Part shown: one piece after another, positions 5,507 to 9,009 of the stretch
How the letters are laid out: each line of letters opens with the position of its first letter
Position numbering within the stretch: the first letter of the stretch is position 1
Translations under genes and position numbers: made by a program
DNA from: Candidatus Rokuibacteriota bacterium
Lineage (GTDB): Bacteria; JAUVQV01
NCBI GenBank assembly: GCA_030609125.1
Contig: JAUWCW010000062.1
Location: 1-9,009, forward strand
Direction of reading: 5' to 3'
DNA length: 9,009 bases
Notes under the pieces: model-generated
What the model saw: the letters and a program-made list of their open reading frames with translations, nothing else
What the model was told of the DNA's origin: nothing
Database searches by the model: none

Positions 5507-6856
5507 GTGAGGTTTCGATGCGGTACCGGCCCGAGGTTTCATGCAATTCCCGCGGTTTTGTCTCTGCTCCTGCTCACGGCCGGCGCCCCGACAGCTGATG
5601 ACGGAGTGACCGGGCGGGCCCGGGAGTTTCTCGAGAGCGAATACAGCCGTCTCGCGTCGATGCTGCAGAAGGAGGCCTCAGGCGAGTCGGAGAACGTCGG
5701 CGCCGACATGGCGGAGTTCATCAGGGAGACCTTCGACCTGGACCTTTTCTCCTACGGGATACTCCCCGAGCGCCTGCCCGAGTTCAGCGAGACGGAGAAG
5801 AGGGATTTCCAGGAAGCCCTCTCCGTCGCGCTTTCCAAGGCGATCCCCGCCTTCATCCGGGGCGGGGGGGGCGAGGGCATCCCCTCGCTGGAATTCGTTT
5901 CCAGAAAGACGACCGGCCGCCTCCCGATCGGCGCCGAGGCGGCCATCATCCTCCAGAGAGAGAAGGACAGGTCCTGGAGAATGAGAGGGGCCCGGAAGAG
6001 CGCGCCCTCCCACATCCTGCTGCGCTATGCCCTGAAGGGAGAGGTGACCACCCGCCCGCTCTTTTTTGCCCTCGAGAGCTACCCCGACGGATCCTTCAAG
6101 GTGACGGATATCTTCTCTGCCGGCGAGGGGCTGGTGAAGCAGTATTCGGCCCAGGCCAGGTCCATCCTCCAGAAATACTCCCTGCCGTACCTTCTGGCGG
6201 AGTTGAGAGGGAGCGGGCACGTGCTCCTCGAGGACTGGTCGGAGGGAGAGATGGGGGGCATCCCGCCCTGGTGGCGCTCGCGAAAGAATGAAAAAGACAA
6301 ACACCGCCCGTATGCAATCCGCGAGGAAGGGGGCGGCCGCTACCTGGCGGCGGACGACCAGGGTGAATCGGTGGGCCTCGGCAAGGAGATCCGGTGGAAC
6401 GTGAGAAAGTATCCCTACCTTTCCTTCCGCTGGCGCGCCCGCCGCCTTCCGCCGGGAGGCGACGAGCGGCTGGGATCGACCAACGACAGCGCCGCCGGGG
6501 TCACCGTCGTTTTTCGACTCAAGTTCGGAGTCATCCCGATCTCCGTCAAGTATGTCTGGAGTTCGACCCTCCCTGTCGGCGCGGCGGTCCGGCGGAAGGG
6601 GATCGGAAAGCCCTGGGTGGTTGTTGCCGACAGCGGGGAAGAGGAACTGGGGGAGTGGAGGAGCCACGTCTTCAACATCTATGAGGCCTACCGGAAAACC
6701 CACGGTGGGGAGCCGCCGGAGGATACGGTCGGCATCGCCATCCTGACCGACGCCAACGCTACCTTGTCGGCGGCCTCGGCCGATTACGGAGAGATCCGGG
6801 CCCTGCGGGAGGCCGACGCCGGCAGCGGCGTGAGAGAAATCCTCGAGCCCCTCTGA
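5507..6856 (+). CDS. Exported MlaC-like/DUF3047 fusion protein
   Basis: 449 residues from the GTG start. Residues 1-30 are a signal peptide (basic N-terminus, AIPAVLSLLLLTAGA core, cleavage near 27-30). Residues about 35-235 resemble the MlaC/Ttg2D (Tgt2) periplasmic phospholipid-binding family: an N-terminal helical part with FDLDLFSYGILPERLPEFSE (77-96), and the closing segment FKVTDIFSAGEGLVKQYSAQ (197-216) followed by RSILQKYSLPYLLAELR, which parallels the W-V-DV---G-SL---YR-QF-SIL pattern of MlaC. Residues about 238-432 fit DUF3047: YPYLSFRWRARRLPPGGDE, GVTVVFRLKF, VKYVWSSTLPVG, FNIYEAYRKTHGGEPPEDTVGIAILTDA and ADYGEI. DUF3047 has no known function. The MlaC half suggests a role with lipids at the cell envelope; that is inference. 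No MlaA, B, D, E or F neighbour is present. It is divergent from the SOS operon, 201 bases away start to start. Confidence 0.85.
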   Translation: MRFRCGTGPRFHAIPAVLSLLLLTAGAPTADDGVTGRAREFLESEYSRLASMLQKEASGESENVGADMAEFIRETFDLDLFSYGILPERLPEFSETEKRDFQEALSVALSKAIPAFIRGGGGEGIPSLEFVSRKTTGRLPIGAEAAIILQREKDRSWRMRGARKSAPSHILLRYALKGEVTTRPLFFALESYPDGSFKVTDIFSAGEGLVKQYSAQARSILQKYSLPYLLAELRGSGHVLLEDWSEGEMGGIPPWWRSRKNEKDKHRPYAIREEGGGRYLAADDQGESVGLGKEIRWNVRKYPYLSFRWRARRLPPGGDERLGSTNDSAAGVTVVFRLKFGVIPISVKYVWSSTLPVGAAVRRKGIGKPWVVVADSGEEELGEWRSHVFNIYEAYRKTHGGEPPEDTVGIAILTDANATLSAASADYGEIRALREADAGSGVREILEPL

Positions 6857-6860
6857 TTAC

Positions 6861-6898
6861 GACCGCCGCCGCACACGCTCCCTGCCCGGGGGGCGGTC
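6861..6898. terminator. Weak inverted repeat between convergent genes
   Basis: GACCGCC (6861-6867) pairs with GGCGGTC (6892-6898) around a 24-base loop, in the 40-base gap between the plus-strand stop and the minus-strand stop (TGA at 6899-6897). It has no T-run on either side, so it is at best a weak two-way transcription barrier. Confidence 0.3.
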
Positions 6899-7565
6899 AC
6901 TGCCCGGCAAAGAGGTGATCGATCTCGGACCTGATCCGCTGCAGGTCCTCGACTGTCTCGATCTTCGGCAGCATCACCTTCTTGCCGGGGTTGGTGTTGG
7001 TCTCGTGGTCGAACTCCGTCACCGCCACTCGTTCCTCGCCCCGGCGGGCTGTTCTCACCGAGCCGTCAGGGTTGAAGGTGACCCGGTAGTCATATTCTCC
7101 CTTGTGCTTCCTGTCGGCCAGGCGCCCGTCGTTGGCGGGGCTGTCGGTAAAGATCGAGAGAAAGCCGTAGCCGTCGTGATAGTAGTAGTAGGTGGAGAAG
7201 TTGTCCGCCGTCCACTGGGCCTTCTGGCGCTCGTCCTGGCAGAGCTCATCCAGCCCCTCCAGGGTCAGTTCGGCGAAAACCTCCTTGTCGCACTCGCCGG
7301 CCAGATACCGCTGGTGGCCCTTGGTGGTGTACTCGTTGAACTTCAGCGTCAGGGTGTAGTCGAAGAGACCGTCGAAATCGATGTCGTAGTGCACCTTCCG
7401 CTTGTTGACGATAACGTCCTGAAAGCCGTCCCCGTTGCGGTCGAGGACCGGGTCCTCGACAGGGTTCTTCCGGTATTCCACCGCCCCCGCTTCCGGAGAG
7501 GGGGCCATGACGGTCATGGCGGCCAGCGCGGTGCACAGGGCCGCCGCGGCGATTCCTTTTCTCAT
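6897..7565 (-). CDS. Exported protein with two EF-hand-like Asp-rich loops, function unknown
   Basis: 222 residues; not recognised as a named family. The ATG at 7565 has GGAGG seven bases upstream and opens a clear signal peptide (MRKGIAAAALCTALAAM, cleavage probably after Ala28). The mature protein begins with two calcium-loop-like motifs, DRNGDGFQD at 42-50 and DIDFDGLFD at 61-69, of the DxDxDGxxD type seen in EF-hands, dockerins and thrombospondin type 3 repeats; typically such loops bind Ca2+ in extracellular proteins. The remainder is rich in aromatic residues and charge (STYYYYHDGYGFLSIF at 124-139; EYDYRVTFNPDGSV at 157-170), suggesting a beta-rich domain, with a possible disulfide C92-C109. 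The frame extends upstream to 7889 but only by overlapping the thioredoxin/TPR gene, so that is not the start. It lies 65 bases after that gene and may share its transcript. Confidence 0.8.
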   Translation of the reverse strand: MRKGIAAAALCTALAAMTVMAPSPEAGAVEYRKNPVEDPVLDRNGDGFQDVIVNKRKVHYDIDFDGLFDYTLTLKFNEYTTKGHQRYLAGECDKEVFAELTLEGLDELCQDERQKAQWTADNFSTYYYYHDGYGFLSIFTDSPANDGRLADRKHKGEYDYRVTFNPDGSVRTARRGEERVAVTEFDHETNTNPGKKVMLPKIETVEDLQRIRSEIDHLFAGQ

Positions 7566-7611
7566 GCGAAATCCTCCCGTTCTCTGGTGTGCAGAGTCAC
7601 CCTGCTCCATC

Positions 7612-7645
7612 GGGGGCCCCCTCGCCGGGCTCAGTCCCCCCCGGC
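7612..7645. repeat. Inverted repeats around the stop of the thioredoxin/TPR gene
   Basis: GCCGGG (7624-7629) pairs with CCCGGC (7640-7645) across a 10-base loop that contains the TGA stop (7633-7631), and a 10-base palindrome GGGGGCCCCC follows at 7612-7621. They could form stable RNA structure between the two minus-strand genes and lower read-through or protect the upstream message. No T-run follows, so a classical terminator is not shown. Confidence 0.35.
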
Positions 7646-8779
7646 TCCTGCGCGGTACATCCTCCGGTAGCGGTCCCGCAGCTCGGCGAGGGAAGGAAAG
7701 AGGGAGACCAGCTCCTCCTCGTGCGGAGGAGTCTCTCTCCTGATCCAGGTCGTTTTCAGGTAAGAGCGCAGATACGCCTCCGCCTCCGGGCTCTCCGGCG
7801 GCAGGGCGGAGGCCTTCACCATCCAGCCCAGGGCGCTCTCGACGTCTCCCCTCGACAGGCTCACCAGGCCCAGGCCCCATGGCCCCCAACTCTCGCCAGG
7901 GGCTTTTTCCAGCAGACGCCGGAAGATCTTTTCCGCCCCGTCGTCATTCTCCTTGAAGAGGAGGAGGTTGCCCATGAGGAAGCGCAGGTCGTTCCTGTTG
8001 AGCGTCTCCGCGTCGATGCGCCGGAGCAGATCCTTCGCCCTCTCCGGGTCTCCCGTCGAGAGCGAGACCCGGGCGGCCATGATCGCCGGCTCGAAGAAGG
8101 ACGGGTCCTTTCCGGCGGCCCTGTCGAAGGCCTCCAGGGCGCGCCCGGACTGGCCTTTGGCCTGGAGGTTCAGGCCGAGACGGTAGTGCCGCAGGGCTTT
8201 GACCCGTTGGGTCGGCAGGGCCGCCTCGACTGCGGGCGTCTCCGGCTCGACGTAGAGACCGAGGACTTTCAGCAGGTGGTCTTTGAGCTCCTCCCGGAGC
8301 GAGAGAGGGTAGCCGCCGAGGGAGTAGGTGATGAGGCCCTCCCGGTCGACGACCACCACCGACGGGTGGGCCATCACCCCGTAGGCGACGAAGGCCTCCA
8401 GGTGCTCGTCGAGCAGGACGGGGAAAGGAAGGTCACGTTCTTCCGCCGCGGCGAGCACCGCGGCCTTCCGGCGGTAGTTCAGATTTTCGCCGTCGATGTT
8501 GACAGCGACGACCCTGAGACCGCTCCCGGCATAGAGGCGGTGATATTCCCGGAAGTCCTCAAGGATCTCCGCCGAGCGGGGGCTCCATGTGGACCAGAAG
8601 ACGACGGCTCCGGGACTGCCCGCGAGGTAATCGAGAGAGTAGGTTTTTCCGGAGGCGTCGGCGAGGCTGAAGGGGGGCGCCTTGCGGCCGGTTTCTACCC
8701 CCTCCAGTGCCGGCGCCGCCCGGGGCGTGAGAAGACAGAGGACTCCCAGGAGCAGCGCTGTGCGAAGGCGCAGCCTCAA
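7631..8779 (-). CDS. Periplasmic thioredoxin-fold (TlpA/redoxin-like) protein with TPR domain, lacking the CXXC cysteines
   Basis: 382 residues. The TTG at 8779 is the first possible start, because the same frame holds the stop codon of the preceding gene at 8788-8786; an AAGG lies 11 bases upstream. Residues 1-25 are a signal peptide (RLRLRTALLLGVLCLLTPRAAPA). Residues about 28-175 form a TlpA/AhpC-like thioredoxin fold: GRKAPPFSLADASGKTYSL, then FWSTWSPRSAEI at 61-72 where active TlpA proteins have FWATWCPPCRAE, LRVVAVNIDGE, and the cis-proline loop GVMAHPSVVVVDREG (P139). Both active-site cysteines are Ser (S66, S69), so it cannot work as a thiol oxidoreductase. Residues about 194-330 contain TPR-like helical repeats (HYRLGLNLQAKGQSGRALEA and following). 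A binding or scaffold role in the periplasm is plausible. It starts six bases after the superoxide reductase gene, so the two are co-transcribed. Confidence 0.87.
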   Translation of the reverse strand: MRLRLRTALLLGVLCLLTPRAAPALEGVETGRKAPPFSLADASGKTYSLDYLAGSPGAVVFWSTWSPRSAEILEDFREYHRLYAGSGLRVVAVNIDGENLNYRRKAAVLAAAEERDLPFPVLLDEHLEAFVAYGVMAHPSVVVVDREGLITYSLGGYPLSLREELKDHLLKVLGLYVEPETPAVEAALPTQRVKALRHYRLGLNLQAKGQSGRALEAFDRAAGKDPSFFEPAIMAARVSLSTGDPERAKDLLRRIDAETLNRNDLRFLMGNLLLFKENDDGAEKIFRRLLEKAPGESWGPWGLGLVSLSRGDVESALGWMVKASALPPESPEAEAYLRSYLKTTWIRRETPPHEEELVSLFPSLAELRDRYRRMYRAGAGGD

Positions 8780-8785
8780 GAGATG

Positions 8786-9009
8786 TTAGACCTTGAACTC
8801 CGTCAGCCAGAAGTCGTGAAGGTTGCAGAAGCTGGTGGCGATGAAAGTGCCGGCGCTGCCGGCGGGGAGCTCGTAGGAGGAGACGGCCTCCGCGTCGGTG
8901 GGTGAGAAGGTCTTCGCGCCGATGACGGTCCCGTCGGGGGCCACCAGGGTGTGACGGACTATGAAGTGGGCGGCGCTCATGGGGTGGGCTGTCGTGATGG
9001 AGACGTTCC
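8786..9009 (-). CDS. Superoxide reductase (desulfoferrodoxin/neelaredoxin family), C-terminal part
   Basis: The gene enters from beyond the right edge; 74 codons including the stop are visible. The family reduces superoxide to hydrogen peroxide at a non-heme iron centre and is typical of anaerobes and microaerophiles. The visible iron-binding motifs are HPMSAAH (two His ligands, six residues apart, coded about 8986-8966) and SFCNLHDFW near the C-terminus (the axial Cys and last His ligand, spaced CxxH). The remaining His ligand and any rubredoxin-like or export N-terminus lie outside. A downstream ATG at 8980 is in frame but falls inside the HPM motif and would remove a ligand, so it is not the start. 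It heads the visible minus-strand run into the thioredoxin/TPR gene. Confidence 0.85.
   Translation of the reverse strand, partial: NVSITTAHPMSAAHFIVRHTLVAPDGTVIGAKTFSPTDAEAVSSYELPAGSAGTFIATSFCNLHDFWLTEFKV

Noticed and set aside
7566-7889. N-terminal extension of the EF-loop protein to 7889
   Set aside because: It overlaps the thioredoxin/TPR gene and lacks a signal peptide; the ATG at 7565 has a good Shine-Dalgarno and signal sequence.

Overview
The window is a GC-rich bacterial chromosome segment, densely coding, with no tRNA, rRNA, CRISPR array or transposase visible. Gene content (a desulfoferrodoxin-type superoxide reductase, a DUF3047 protein, a TlpA-like/TPR lipo- or periplasmic protein, CCCTCACCC-type dispersed repeats) suggests an anaerobic or microaerophilic proteobacterium of the old Deltaproteobacteria, perhaps the Desulfuromonadales. 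That assignment is inference from gene types, not from a marker gene.

Left part, minus strand, 1-5365: an SOS mutagenesis operon read right to left: lexA (5305-4697), dinB (4672-3512), dnaE2 (3493-359), then the first 118 codons of nicotinate phosphoribosyltransferase pncB (355 to beyond base 1). Gaps are 24, 18 and 3 bases, so the four genes look co-transcribed. The operon starts from a strong sigma70-like promoter (TTGACT, 17 bases, TATATT) whose spacer is filled exactly by a 20-base near-perfect enterobacterial-type LexA box, TACTGTAAATAATTACAGTA (5341-5360). LexA thus represses itself, a catalytically intact Y-family polymerase and an error-prone C-family polymerase; both polymerases carry recognisable beta-clamp motifs. 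There is no imuA or imuB; DinB takes the Y-family position.

Middle, plus strand, 5391-6856: a divergent gene with GTG start and a strong Shine-Dalgarno encodes an exported protein with an MlaC-like (phospholipid-binding) N-terminal half and a DUF3047 C-terminal half, an unusual-looking fusion. It has its own candidate promoter just beyond the LexA box and a 12-base perfect palindrome near its expected transcription start.

Right part, minus strand, 6897-9009: three genes read right to left: the C-terminal part of a superoxide reductase/desulfoferrodoxin (entering from beyond the window), a periplasmic thioredoxin-fold plus TPR protein in which both active-site cysteines are serine, and a small exported protein with two EF-hand-like Asp-rich loops. 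The first two are 6 bases apart; the third follows after 65 bases. It converges on the MlaC-DUF3047 gene, with 40 bases between stop codons containing a weak inverted repeat.

The points most worth a second look are the SOS cassette with pncB attached, the MlaC-DUF3047 fusion, the cysteine-less thioredoxin, and repeat-derived Pro/Ser segments inside dnaE2.
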